A program made the position numbers and the translations under genes. The notes beneath the pieces are model-generated. The model saw only the letters and a program-made list of their open reading frames with translations. It did no database searches and was not told the origin of the DNA. From the NCBI GenBank assembly GCA_965371225.1, contig CBDUXP010000005.1, positions 62,001 to 126,000 on the forward strand: 64,000 nucleotides of DNA. The letters are read 5' to 3'. This DNA is from CBDUXP01 sp965371225 [NCBI: uncultured bacterium]. Lineage in GTDB: Bacteria > Abyssobacteria > SURF-5 > CBDUXP01. Shown piece after piece: positions 51,580 to 61,099 of this stretch (position 1 is the stretch's first letter; the number at the start of each line of letters is the position of its first letter).

Positions 51580-51691
51580 GCGGTTCCTTCCCCGACGGTC
51601 CGGGGCTCGGCGGGCGCCTCGTGGCGCGGTAGCGTATCAGTCGGTCGGGGCGGGAAACAATCCCCGCGGCCGCGGCGCGCCCGGCGGGGAA

Positions 51692-53380
51692 TCAGGGGGA
51701 GGAGACGGGGGCGGCCGGGCGCGGGACCGGTTCCTGCGCCCCCGCCGTATCGGGATGCCCCCGCCGCCAATCCTGGGTGCGCGCCACCTCCGCCGCGTAT
51801 AGGCGCACTTCCAACGCGCGCTGATCGGCGTCCCACCCGTGCGCGGCGCCCAGTAACTGCGCCACCCGGTCGGCGCAATCGAGCCCGTTCCCCACACTCA
51901 GCTGCAGCCGCGTGCGGCGGCGCAACACGTCGCCCACGGTCCGCGCCGCTTCCACCTCCGCGTGGTACACCACTTCGCCGCGCAGGTACGGGCCCGCGTC
52001 GCTGAGCGGCAACCGGTATTCCGGGTCACGCGCGATGACGCGCAGCACATCGCGGTAGCGCGAGCCATACTGCGCGATCAGGTGAGCAATCGCGTGGGGT
52101 TCCAGGTCCATGTGCCGCGCCGCCAGTGGCACCTGCTCGTGCAGGTACCACGCAAAATCCCCCACGTTCCCGCCGTAGGTGGGGAGAACGCGGGTGAGGC
52201 ACGGGCGGAACGTCCGCGGATAGAGCCGGCGCTCCAGCAGGTCCGTCGCCTGCTGCGCCTGGGCGCGATACGTGGTGTACTTCCCGCCGACCATGGAGAT
52301 CACGCCGCTGTCGCTCTCGAACAACACGTGCTCGCGCGAGACATCGGATTCGGGTACGCCCTGCTGGTTCATCAACGGCCGCAGGCCGGCGAAGGTGGCG
52401 ATCACGTCGGCGGGCTCCAGGGACACGTCCGGAAAGACGTTGCGCGTCTCCGTCAGGAGATATTCCACATCCGCGCCCGTCGCGTACACGAGCCGCGGCG
52501 GCGAGTCGTGGTCCGTATCCGTGGTGCCGATCATGGTGTATTCGTGCCAGGGCAGTACGAAGAACATGCGCCCGTCGCGTTCGGAGGAGATCACGACCGC
52601 GTGGTCCTCGATGAATGGCCGCACGATGAGGTGCACCCCCTTGGTGGGGCGGACCTTGGGCTTGTGTCGCCCTTCGTCCAGGTCGCAGATCGTGTCGGTC
52701 CACGGGCCCGTGGTGTTCAGCACCACGTGGGCCCGGATAGTGGTCCGCGTCGCCGTCTCCAGGTCTTCCACCTCGACGCCCACGGCCCGGCCGCCGGACT
52801 TCACCAGCCCGCGCACCGGCGTGTAGTTCAGACACACGGCGCCCGCCTCGCGCGCGCTCAGCACGTTCTCGATGCACAGGCGCGCATCATCCATCTGACA
52901 GTCGTAGTACAGGGCCGCCCCGGTCAGGCCGCGGGGCTCCAGGCGCGACTGGAGCCCCAGCGTGCGGGCCGCGTTCAACATACGGTGCGGGTGCACGTTG
53001 CGGAACGCGGCCACCACGTCGTACAGCATCATGCCCGCCCGGACGCTCAGCAGGCCCCACTCGTCGCTCTGGTAGACGGGCACGAGGAAGCGCAGGGGAT
53101 GGACCAGGTGCGGCGCGAGGGTCAGCAGCAGGCGCCGTTCGCGGCAGGCTTCGTGCACCAGCCGGAAATCCCCGTGCGCCAGGTAGCGCACCCCGCCGTG
53201 GACGAGCTTGGAGCTGCTGCTGCTGGTGCCGGACGCGAAGTCGCCCCGCTCAAGCAGGCATACGGCCATACCGCGTAGCGCGGCATCCCGCGCGATGGCG
53301 GCTCCATTGATGCCGCCGCCGATGATGACGACATCGAAGGTCTGGGTGTTAAGGCGCTCGAAACCGGGACGCGGGGACAT
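51692..53380 (-). CDS. glpD: FAD-dependent glycerol-3-phosphate dehydrogenase GlpD
   Basis: I start at ATG 53380 (MSPRPGFERL), 562 residues. FDVVIIGGGINGAAIARDAA is the FAD-binding fold. RGDFASGTSSSSSKLVHGGV, YLAHGDFRLVHEACRERRLL and VHLIVRPFIEDHAVVISSE are typical of aerobic GlpD. A C-terminal cap (DAGPYLRGEVVYHAEVEAAR) completes it. It oxidises sn-glycerol-3-phosphate to dihydroxyacetone phosphate and passes electrons to quinone at the inner membrane. No glpK or glpF is adjacent. Confidence 0.94.
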   Translation of the reverse strand: MSPRPGFERLNTQTFDVVIIGGGINGAAIARDAALRGMAVCLLERGDFASGTSSSSSKLVHGGVRYLAHGDFRLVHEACRERRLLLTLAPHLVHPLRFLVPVYQSDEWGLLSVRAGMMLYDVVAAFRNVHPHRMLNAARTLGLQSRLEPRGLTGAALYYDCQMDDARLCIENVLSAREAGAVCLNYTPVRGLVKSGGRAVGVEVEDLETATRTTIRAHVVLNTTGPWTDTICDLDEGRHKPKVRPTKGVHLIVRPFIEDHAVVISSERDGRMFFVLPWHEYTMIGTTDTDHDSPPRLVYATGADVEYLLTETRNVFPDVSLEPADVIATFAGLRPLMNQQGVPESDVSREHVLFESDSGVISMVGGKYTTYRAQAQQATDLLERRLYPRTFRPCLTRVLPTYGGNVGDFAWYLHEQVPLAARHMDLEPHAIAHLIAQYGSRYRDVLRVIARDPEYRLPLSDAGPYLRGEVVYHAEVEAARTVGDVLRRRTRLQLSVGNGLDCADRVAQLLGAAHGWDADQRALEVRLYAAEVARTQDWRRGHPDTAGAQEPVPRPAAPVSSP

Positions 53381-53516
53381 ACCACTCACAACCGGCAGCG
53401 CGCGTGGCGCGCCGGCGCGTGCTGCGCTCCACACCGCCTGCCACTGCGGAGGATACCACAGGGCTGGGCCGCGCAGCAGCGGCCGCGGACCCGCGCGTCC
53501 GGTCCCAGACGCAGCG

Positions 53517-53552
53517 CGCGCCCCTCTCTCAGGCCACCGAGAGAGGGGCGCG
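53517..53552. terminator. 14-bp perfect hairpin between the PEP-CTERM gene and glpD
   Basis: CGCGCCCCTCTCTC and GAGAGAGGGGCGCG pair perfectly around AGGCCACC. It follows the stop of the minus-strand PEP-CTERM gene and precedes glpD. No T run follows, so it may be a Rho-assisted terminator or an mRNA-stability stem. Confidence 0.6.
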
Positions 53553-53587
53553 TCGCAGTCCCCCGCTAGTAATGCCAGTGATGTGGC

Positions 53588-54361
53588 TTACTGCGCTGCC
53601 TTGCGCGCGCGCTGCCGGCGGCGAACCCCCAGCAGCACGAATCCCCCTACGCTCAACAGCGCCATGGACGCCGGCTCCGGCACCGGGACCACGGTGGCGT
53701 CGTGGCTGAACGGTGCGAAATCGAAGAGGTTGCCGTCCCCATCCAAGGTGATCAAATCAAAGTGCGCGCCGTCGACCCCCGTAATCGTGACGTCGATCAT
53801 CGCCACGTAGGCCTCGCCGGGATCGAAGAACACGATCTCACCCGTCTGGGGATCGGGCACCATCAGGGCTTCTTCCGTGAACTGGAAAGTGGCGATCGTG
53901 TACCAGTTGGGCAGCACGCTATGCGGCGCCAACATGTCGGAGGGGAGTTCCCCCAAAGCCGGCGGCGTGCCGAAGACCCAGATGGGCGGAGGCGGCAGGA
54001 CGGCGCCGTCGCCCGACACGGTCACGTTCACCACCCCGTTGGGATCGCCGACGAAGCCGGAAGGCAAGGTGATGATCAGCAGGGCCGTGTAGTCGGTGTT
54101 ACTGCTGTGGAACGGCGTGCTGCGCCCGCCCCCGTTTATGACGGCGTAGGCGTTGATCGTGATGCCGGACGCCAGGTTGCCGATGAGGACGGAACTCTCT
54201 TCCATCTCGTCGTCGTCGTAGAAGATCGTGAAGTCTTCGTTCAGGGGCTTGTCCGGGTCGAACCCGAGGGACAGGTTGGGTACTGCCCAGGCGCTCGCGG
54301 CGCCCCACAGCCCAATGACCAGTGCCAGAATCGGAACCCGTACTGCGTTCGTCCGCCACAT
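53588..54361 (-). CDS. PEP-CTERM exported protein
   Basis: ATG 54361 (MWRTNAVRV) is preceded by GGAGGA about 12 bases upstream. A signal peptide (ILALVIGLWGAASAWA) ends near residue 28. The body is beta-rich and acidic (FDPDKPLNEDFTIFYDDDEM). The C-terminus is VPVPEPASMALLSVGGFVLL followed by GVRRRQRARK, the classical VPEP plus helix plus basic tail sorting signal read by exosortase. No exosortase gene is in the window. Confidence 0.93.
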   Translation of the reverse strand: MWRTNAVRVPILALVIGLWGAASAWAVPNLSLGFDPDKPLNEDFTIFYDDDEMEESSVLIGNLASGITINAYAVINGGGRSTPFHSSNTDYTALLIITLPSGFVGDPNGVVNVTVSGDGAVLPPPPIWVFGTPPALGELPSDMLAPHSVLPNWYTIATFQFTEEALMVPDPQTGEIVFFDPGEAYVAMIDVTITGVDGAHFDLITLDGDGNLFDFAPFSHDATVVPVPEPASMALLSVGGFVLLGVRRRQRARKAAQ

Positions 54362-54638
54362 GCGCTTACACTCCTCCATTACTTTCTCAGTTCAGTCCGC
54401 ACCCTACACTGCTTTCTACGCAGGCTTCACGCCACCCTGTACGAGGCCGCTAATAAGCACTCCCTGATGGCATTTCTGTTCACTATCCGGCACCATTACG
54501 TTTCCATTCATCACTATCAATGAGTCCTACTGGCAACCACAGCAGACCAAATGGCATGCCGCGGCGAAGGACCAGCGCTGCGAGGAGGCAACCGGTGTTG
54601 CGCAATCGCAACATGCACAATCCCCCGCAGCCCCGGGC
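54362..54638. other. Gap between TPR and PEP-CTERM genes
   Basis: These 277 bases carry no coding signal. The part just upstream of the PEP-CTERM start is relatively AT-rich and probably holds its promoter. No repeat of the families above was found here. Confidence 0.5.
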
Positions 54639-57452
54639 CTAGACCCCGAATTGGTCGCAAATGGTAAGGAGATCGTCCGTGGCGGCCCCGCCCTCGCGCA
54701 GCAGCCCGCGGAGCGTCTCGCAGTCCCGGCGCGCGGCTTCCGGCCAGCCGCCGGCCAGGAGCGCCTCGGCGCGGTGGGCCCGCACCTGCACATCCGCCGG
54801 ATCCAGCAGCACCGCCAGGTTGGTGTAGTACACGGCCTGCTCGGGCCGCCCCAAGCGCAGATAGCACCACCCCAGCGTGTCCACCACCGCCGCGGAATAC
54901 GGCGTGGCCGCGTCCGCCGCTTGCGCCAGTTCCAGGGCTTCGGGCAGGGACGCGTCGTCTTGCGCGAGGAGCCACGCCAGGCTGTTGTGCACCTGTGGGC
55001 CGCCCCCCGCTGCGACGGCCGCTCGGTACCGCGCGATCGCCTGCACCCGGTCGCCCTCCTGCAGGGCGAGTTCCGCCGCCAGCGTGAGCAAGGGCGCGGC
55101 CTCCGGCGTCAGGGCTAACCCCGCCGCCACGGCCGCGCGCGCGGCTCCGTGATCCCCCGCCGTCCACAACAGCATGGCATACCGCGCGCGCAGGGGGACC
55201 AGCGGAACCTGGGACGCGGTGGCGCGGGCCATCAGGCGCATGGCCTGCTCCCGCCGCCCCAGCCCCAGCGCGCACTGCGCGACCGCCTCCGCGAACACGG
55301 GATGGTCGACCGCCCCCGCATCGGCGTAAAAGCGCATGGCCGCGGCCGGCCATCCGGCTACCTGACACACCAGCGCGGCGGCGAACGCCGCGGGGTCGGG
55401 TGGTAATACGTTCGCGGCCAGGTCGGACCCGCCGCCAAACCGCGCCGCCTGCCACGTGGCGGCATCGGCCGATTCGCCCGCCCGGACCAAGGCGAGCAGA
55501 CCCAGCGTCGCGCCCAGTCGGCCCGAGTCGTCCGCGACGGTTTCCCGCAAACCGGTGTTGCCGCCCGCGAGTGCAGCGGCCCGTTCCAGCGGATAGACCG
55601 CGCCCGGGGCACGCTGCGGCCAGGCCTCGGGGTCCGCACCGAACAGAAGCGTCCCGACGGCGGTGACCGCGGGGCCGGGGTCCATGCGATGGAGCGTCGC
55701 CAGCACCGTGCGCGCCTCCGCGTCCCGGCGGAGCGCCAGCAAGGCGCGGCCCCGGCAGACTGCGGCCGCGCGCGTGGTCACCCCGTCCACGGCCTGCAAC
55801 GCCTCCTCGGCGCGATCCTGCAGCAACAGCGCCCGCGCCAGCGCCGTGGCCAATTCGTCGGTGTGCGGTGCGGGGGCGTGGCGGCGGATGAGCGCCTCGA
55901 CCTCGGCGGCCCGCCCCTGAGCGAACAGCAGGGGCAACGTTTCGGTGAGGAGCGGCCCGGCTTCCGCGTCCTCCGCGCCCAACGCGGCGGTCAACGTGCT
56001 GAGGGCGCGGCCCCGGTGCCCGAGACCCTGCAGGAGGCGCGCGCGGTTGATCGCCACGGCGGCATTTCCGGGCGCACGCTGGCCGCCCTCATATAAGTAC
56101 CCCAGCGCCGTCCGCACATCCCCCTGCGCCATCGCCACGAGCGCCAAGGGCACGAAGGGCCGGGGATCATCCGGCGCGCGCCGCTGCGCGACGGTGCCCG
56201 CGCGCCGGGCGTCGTCGAAGCGGCGGTCGTGCAAAGCGGCTTGGGCCATGTCCAACAACTGCGGGAGGTCGAGCAACTCCCACTGCTCCTGCGCGGACGC
56301 GCGTACCTGCTGAAGAAAGACGCGTTCGTCGGCGTCCGCCGGCTCGCGCACCATGGCGCCGGCCCGCTGCTGGGCTTCGGCGAATTCCCCCGCCTCCCAC
56401 AACGCGTGCAGCAGTTCCATCCGCACGGTCACTTCCTGGTGCTCTTTCGCGGCCGCGGCCCGGTAGGACGCGAGCGCGGCCGGAATCGCGCCGCGCTGCC
56501 GTTGCGCGCGGGCCAGCCACAACAGGACCGCGCGGTCTTGCGGAAGCTGCGAGGCGGCCGCCTGCAAGTGTTCCAGCGCCTCCCCGTAATCCGCCCGCCG
56601 GTAGGTGACCCGCCCCAGCGCGAAATGCGCCATCGCCGCCGCCTTCGGTTCGGCCAGGAGGGCGGTGGCTTCAGCTTCCACCTCCGCCCAGGCCTCGGCG
56701 ACCATCAGTTGTTCGAGAAACGCCACCCGCGCGCCCAGAAGGTGCGGGTCACGTGCGACGACGCGGCGGTATAGGGCCAGGGCCTCGTCGTACCGGTGCG
56801 CCCGCTTGTGCAGTTCCGCCAGTTGTACTTCGAGGGCGCTCGTCTCCGGCAGGGCGGCGAGTGTCTCGGTCAGCAGCGCGACCGCGTCCTCGGGCTGTCC
56901 CGCATCCGTGTACGCGGTGGCGAGTTCGGAGATGAGATCCACCCGGTGGGGATTCAAGGCGAGCGCGTCCCGGTACCGGGCCGCCGCCTCCTGAAGCCGG
57001 CCGTCCGCGTGCAGAATGCGGGCTTCCACCGCCAGGAACGGGACGGGAGAATGGCCGGCGCGCAGCGCCTCCGCACACGTGTCGAGGGCGAGTTCCGTGT
57101 CGCCGTCCCGGCGCGCCTGCTCGGCCGCTGCGGCTAGCGCCCGGGCCGCGACGGGGGAGGCACGCAGCGAAAGCCACAGTTCCACCGCGGGCGTACCCTG
57201 GCCGGTCTGGGCCAATATTTCGGCCTGGTAGTACTGCGCTTCCCACGCGGGCGGCGCCAGGGCGAAGCTGCGCTCGAACTCGTGTTGCGCCGCCTCCAAC
57301 CGCTTCTGCCGCAGATAGAGCTTGCCGCGCTCCAGGTGGACCGTGGCGCGGCGCTGGGGATTGAACGCAAACGCGAGGCCCACACCCGCCGCCACCAGTA
57401 GCACGATGGCCACGAGGCGCCAACTGAACCGGAAGGGAGATTTCGGCGACAT
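54639..57452 (-). CDS. Very large membrane-anchored TPR protein
   Basis: I start at ATG 57452 (MSPKSPFRFSWRL), 937 residues; an upstream frame to 57677 is unsupported. A helix at about 11-32 (LVAIVLLVAAGVGLAFAF) anchors it. About 20 TPR-like units follow, e.g. ATVHLERGKLYLRQKRLEAA, ARYRDALALNPHRVDLISEL and DALALYRRVVARDPHL-like repeats, and near the end DTLGWCYLRLGRPEQAVYYT. Size and location next to a PEP-CTERM gene resemble PrsT-type TPR proteins of exosortase systems, but it is not a lipoprotein, so the link is tentative. Confidence 0.85.
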   Translation of the reverse strand: MSPKSPFRFSWRLVAIVLLVAAGVGLAFAFNPQRRATVHLERGKLYLRQKRLEAAQHEFERSFALAPPAWEAQYYQAEILAQTGQGTPAVELWLSLRASPVAARALAAAAEQARRDGDTELALDTCAEALRAGHSPVPFLAVEARILHADGRLQEAAARYRDALALNPHRVDLISELATAYTDAGQPEDAVALLTETLAALPETSALEVQLAELHKRAHRYDEALALYRRVVARDPHLLGARVAFLEQLMVAEAWAEVEAEATALLAEPKAAAMAHFALGRVTYRRADYGEALEHLQAAASQLPQDRAVLLWLARAQRQRGAIPAALASYRAAAAKEHQEVTVRMELLHALWEAGEFAEAQQRAGAMVREPADADERVFLQQVRASAQEQWELLDLPQLLDMAQAALHDRRFDDARRAGTVAQRRAPDDPRPFVPLALVAMAQGDVRTALGYLYEGGQRAPGNAAVAINRARLLQGLGHRGRALSTLTAALGAEDAEAGPLLTETLPLLFAQGRAAEVEALIRRHAPAPHTDELATALARALLLQDRAEEALQAVDGVTTRAAAVCRGRALLALRRDAEARTVLATLHRMDPGPAVTAVGTLLFGADPEAWPQRAPGAVYPLERAAALAGGNTGLRETVADDSGRLGATLGLLALVRAGESADAATWQAARFGGGSDLAANVLPPDPAAFAAALVCQVAGWPAAAMRFYADAGAVDHPVFAEAVAQCALGLGRREQAMRLMARATASQVPLVPLRARYAMLLWTAGDHGAARAAVAAGLALTPEAAPLLTLAAELALQEGDRVQAIARYRAAVAAGGGPQVHNSLAWLLAQDDASLPEALELAQAADAATPYSAAVVDTLGWCYLRLGRPEQAVYYTNLAVLLDPADVQVRAHRAEALLAGGWPEAARRDCETLRGLLREGGAATDDLLTICDQFGV

Positions 57453-57637
57453 GGTCAGGCAGATCCGCCGCGGGGGATGCCTGGGGATATCGCTTCGGGG
57501 AGTGCGTACACGGCCCTCACAAGTATGCGGGCAAGCGGCCGCCCACGGCAACGCCTCCTGGAGACGGCACGCCGCTGCTGCCCCCGACTGCCCGCCGCGC
57601 ATTGACCGGGCTGCGCCATGGGGATAGCATCCCGCGG

Positions 57638-58771
57638 ATGGCGGCCCGCCCGAAGATGATTGGTTCGGTGCGTCCACGGGCGGGGGCCGTGGTCCGCGGC
57701 CATGTGGACGTGCTCGACCACCCCACGGGCCATCCCGAGCGGCTGCCGCTGGTGGTGGTGCGCGGCCGGCGGCGGGGCCCCACGCTAGTGGTGTCCGCCA
57801 ACATTCACGGCGGCGAGCTGACGGGCCTCCACGTGGTGCACGACCTGCTCACGCCCGTCATGGCGCAGCAGTTGCGCGGCACCCTGGTGGCGCTCCCCAG
57901 CCTGAATCCCACGGGCCTGACCCTGGGCCGGCGGCAGTCCGCGTTCGACCCGCGCGACCCGAACCGGCTCTTTCCCGATCCCAAGCCCGCGCCGCCGCAA
58001 CGAAAGCCACCGAAGAAGCGCGCGCTCGATGCGTTAGCCGAGGCGCCGCCGCATTTTCGCGGCGCGACGGTGATGCACCAGGTGTATGACCTGATCCGCG
58101 CGCACGCGGACGCGTACCTGGACCTGCACACGGCGACCGCGTGGTCCGTGCCGCTGACGTTCCTCGATCCGGTGTTCTATGGCAAGGCGAGCGAACGCGC
58201 CGCCGCCCGCACTCTGCACGCGCGCACCGTGGAACTGGCGCAGGCCATCGGGCTCACGATCGTGCGCGAGGAACCGCCGCCGCGGTTTTTCCGGCGCAAC
58301 ATGCACCGTACCAGCACCGGGTCCGTGTTGAACGGTGCGCGCATTCCAGCGCTCACGGTGGAGCTGGGCATGAGCAACGCCGTGGATCCCGTGGCGCACG
58401 CGGCGGGAGTGCGCGGCGTGCAGAACGCGCTGCGGCACCTGGGCATGCTCGACGGGGAGCCGGAGCGGCAGACCGGGATTCCCGTCGTCTCGCTCACGGG
58501 CCGCATGCGCGGGATCGATCATCCCCGCGCGGGGGCGGCGGGGGTGGTGCGGTATCACGTGCGCCCGGGCCAAGCGGTGCGCAAGGGCGATCGCATCGCC
58601 ACCATCCGCCGGCTCGACGGGCGCACCGCGCGCGGCGGCGCCATGCGCGCCGACATCGCCGGCACCGTGCTCTGGCTGCGCACCGAAGGCGTCACGTACC
58701 CCGGCACGCCCATGGCCATGTTCGGCGTCGAAGACGACCTGCCCATGGTCCTCCCCTGGCCACGGGGCTAG
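57638..58771 (+). CDS. Succinylglutamate desuccinylase/aspartoacylase-family protein
   Basis: ATG 57638, 377 residues. VVSANIHGGELTGLHVVHDL holds the zinc His and Glu (HxxE). ADAYLDLHTATAWSVPLTFL supplies the second His. TVELGMSNAVDPV carries the catalytic Glu. A C-terminal RYHVRPGQAVRKGDRIATIR segment resembles a biotinyl-lipoyl-like cap common in this family (PF24827/AstE_AspA). It deacylates small N-acyl compounds in known members; substrate unknown. Confidence 0.9.
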   Translation: MAARPKMIGSVRPRAGAVVRGHVDVLDHPTGHPERLPLVVVRGRRRGPTLVVSANIHGGELTGLHVVHDLLTPVMAQQLRGTLVALPSLNPTGLTLGRRQSAFDPRDPNRLFPDPKPAPPQRKPPKKRALDALAEAPPHFRGATVMHQVYDLIRAHADAYLDLHTATAWSVPLTFLDPVFYGKASERAAARTLHARTVELAQAIGLTIVREEPPPRFFRRNMHRTSTGSVLNGARIPALTVELGMSNAVDPVAHAAGVRGVQNALRHLGMLDGEPERQTGIPVVSLTGRMRGIDHPRAGAAGVVRYHVRPGQAVRKGDRIATIRRLDGRTARGGAMRADIAGTVLWLRTEGVTYPGTPMAMFGVEDDLPMVLPWPRG

Positions 58772-58792
58772 CGGCACGGCACACGGGCTCGC

Positions 58793-58860
58793 GGCACTGA
58801 TTTGCATCCGTGCCCGACAAGGGGGATGAAGCCTGTAGGGCACGAATGCAAATCCGTGCC
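58793..58860. repeat. Inverted repeat with 22-bp arms
   Basis: Arms at 58793-58814 and 58839-58860 pair at 20 of 22 positions (GGCAC.GATTTGCAT.CGTG core). The part GATTTGCATCCGTGCCCGAC to GTAGGG matches the repeat at 37760-37800. It lies between convergent genes. Confidence 0.8.
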
Positions 58861-58883
58861 GCGACGCGCCTGCGGCGGGTCCG

Positions 58884-59825
58884 CTACAGGCCCAGCACGG
58901 CGGCGGCGTTGGCGCCGAGGAGGCCGTCTACTTCGGCGTCGGTGAATTGGACGCCGACTTCGGGCCCCTTGTCCGGCAGGGTCTTGATGATCTCGACCCA
59001 GTCGCGGTCGGGCACGACGGTCTGGTACGCGGGTCCGTCCGTGCCGAAGAGCACGCGGTGCCCGCCGGCGGTGTCCATCACGCGGCGCAGCGTAGTGGCG
59101 AAGTTCCCGAAGTTCTCCGTAGCGGTGATCTGCCACCCGCTGCAGTCGAGATACAGGTTCGGGCGCGTGGCCGCCATGTACATGGCCTGCTGCCACCAGC
59201 CGAACGACATGTGCGCCATGATGACGCGCAGCTTCGGAAAGTCGATCATCACGTCGTCCACGTGAATGGGGTTGGCGTACTTGCTGCGCAGCGGGGAGAT
59301 GATCTGCCCCGTATGCGTGAGCACGGGGATGTCGTGCGTCTGGCAGAGGTCGTACAGCGGGTACACGCTCTCGTCGTTGGGAAAGAAGCCGGTGGTGGGG
59401 TGCAGCTTCAACCCCTTCGCGCCCCACTCGGTGATCGCTTTCTTCACGAGCGCTTCCGCTTCCGGGCGGCGCGGGTCGACCGACGCGAACGCCACCAACC
59501 GGTCGGAATGCTTGGCCGCGAGCTTCGTCAGGTAAATTTCGTTCTGCTCTTCGATGCTGATGCCCGCCTCGCCCAGCGGGAGCCCGTAATCCAGCGGCAG
59601 GATGACGGTCTTCTGGATGCCGGCCTCGTCCATGGACGCCACCAGCTTGTCCCCCTCCGGATCCCAGTACGCCTGGAACACGTTCTCGATGATGACATCG
59701 ATGGAAGGCACGTCCGCCTGCCCCCGCTCGCGGAAGATGGCCTGCACCACTTCCGCCAGGCCGATCCACCAGTTCTCCGGCATCCAACTGCGCGCCCACA
59801 CGTGGCAATGTGTATCAACAATCAT
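58884..59825 (-). CDS. Amidohydrolase-2-family protein (PF04909)
   Basis: 313 residues starting MIVDTHCHVWARSWMPENWW (HxH). AFASVDPRRPEAEALVKKAI, AKGLKLHPTTGFFPND, IPVLTHTGQI, VIMAHMSFGW and VLFGTDGP give the remaining metal and acid residues in family order. Related enzymes are decarboxylases or hydrolases of aromatic acids. It is followed by the Vps62-like gene upstream on the same strand. Confidence 0.92.
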   Translation of the reverse strand: MIVDTHCHVWARSWMPENWWIGLAEVVQAIFRERGQADVPSIDVIIENVFQAYWDPEGDKLVASMDEAGIQKTVILPLDYGLPLGEAGISIEEQNEIYLTKLAAKHSDRLVAFASVDPRRPEAEALVKKAITEWGAKGLKLHPTTGFFPNDESVYPLYDLCQTHDIPVLTHTGQIISPLRSKYANPIHVDDVMIDFPKLRVIMAHMSFGWWQQAMYMAATRPNLYLDCSGWQITATENFGNFATTLRRVMDTAGGHRVLFGTDGPAYQTVVPDRDWVEIIKTLPDKGPEVGVQFTDAEVDGLLGANAAAVLGL

Positions 59826-59861
59826 CGCGATCTCCCTCCCCGTTCGTCCGACTTCGCCCCG

Positions 59862-61088
59862 CTACAACAGATCGTGCGGGCGCACCGCGTGCGTCGCACG
59901 GCCGATCTTTTGCAACGTGGCGGAAAAATCGTTCGCGCGCGCCAGATATTTGACCCACGCCTCGGAGCCCGGCTGCCACTTCGCCTGGTAGGTGGGGCCC
60001 ACGGGCGCGTTCCACGACGGGCTCGGCACGCATTCGCCCCAGTGCCCGCGCCACGCCGCGAATCCGCGCTCTGCATCCACCTGCTCGAGCTGTTCCAGCG
60101 CGTAGCCGACGGGGTACAGGCGCGCGTCGCTCAGCCCCCCCGCGCGCAACTGTTCGCGCAGGCTCGTTTCAGTCACGCTCCACGCGGGATAGAGGCACGT
60201 CTGCCCGATGGCGCGGTCGTCGCTGGAGAGGCGGATGTTGCCGCCCTCCATTTCGCCGGGCACGGTGGGCACGGGCGCCTCGAAATCCATGTACCCGGGC
60301 GTCGGGTAGCCGCCGTGCGAGCCCGTGGCGATCACGTTCCACGGGTGCAGCGCGCCGTCGCTTCCCGCGGTCGCCTGCCACAGCGGGAGATCGCGCGCCG
60401 CCGTGCGCGCGCCCAAGGCCTCCTGCTCCGGCCACTCGCGTAGCCAGTCGAACACGGGGGTGCTCCCGTCCGCCGGCCCCACGAGCCACGTGTGTTCGTG
60501 GAAGGAATACATCGCGGCCACCGCCTCGCCCGCCGCCGACAGCAGGAGCTGCAGCGTCGCATCCCAATCTCCCTCGTGCTGGTTGAAGTGGTCGTTATAA
60601 ATGGTCCAGTTGAAGTACTGGAGCACGTGGTACGTGCCGGCCGCGACGCCGGGCACGCCCTCGGGCACGGTCACGTCCGGAACGTACTTCCAGTACATCC
60701 GCGGGCGGTAGCCGCGCACGCGCGCCGGGTTGTACCAGCCGGTGTTCACCCACCGGTTATTCCCGAGCCCCTTGCACGCGCCTTCGCGGACGCGATTGAA
60801 TCCCTGCGCGCCGATGCCCCCGATAATGGCCTTCCAGGCGGGATCCACCTGCGTCTCCCACAGGTCCAGCTCCGCGATGTCCAGGTAGTGGTCCGGCGTG
60901 TTCTCGTCCGCCGGCACCTCGAGCAGCTCATCCAGCGACCCGATGGTGCGGATGCCCTCGCGCTTGTGCGACAGGCGGATCGTGGCCGCGCCGAAGAAGT
61001 CCCGCACGTCCTCCGGCAGAAAGTGATCCGTCTCGTGGATCCAGAGGATCGGCGCGTAGCGTGCGGCCAGCGCCGCGGGATCAGCCAT
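59862..61088 (-). CDS. Vps62-related hypothetical protein
   Basis: 408 residues. AARYAPILWIHETDHFLPED is the opening seen in Vps62-like proteins. VLQYFNWTIYNDHFNQHEGD followed by WDATLQLLL matches the HEGDWE region of that family. FHEHTWLVGPADG and NVIATGSHGGYPTPGYMD are further landmarks. Function is unknown in bacteria. It is adjacent to the amidohydrolase and acyl-CoA dehydrogenase genes on the same strand. Confidence 0.75.
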   Translation of the reverse strand: MADPAALAARYAPILWIHETDHFLPEDVRDFFGAATIRLSHKREGIRTIGSLDELLEVPADENTPDHYLDIAELDLWETQVDPAWKAIIGGIGAQGFNRVREGACKGLGNNRWVNTGWYNPARVRGYRPRMYWKYVPDVTVPEGVPGVAAGTYHVLQYFNWTIYNDHFNQHEGDWDATLQLLLSAAGEAVAAMYSFHEHTWLVGPADGSTPVFDWLREWPEQEALGARTAARDLPLWQATAGSDGALHPWNVIATGSHGGYPTPGYMDFEAPVPTVPGEMEGGNIRLSSDDRAIGQTCLYPAWSVTETSLREQLRAGGLSDARLYPVGYALEQLEQVDAERGFAAWRGHWGECVPSPSWNAPVGPTYQAKWQPGSEAWVKYLARANDFSATLQKIGRATHAVRPHDLL

Positions 61089-61099
61089 CGCGCCTGGGC

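Noticed and set aside
53517-53552. Attachment or transposon inverted-repeat site
   Set aside because: Single perfect hairpin just after a gene with no element next to it; a terminator or mRNA stem is simpler.
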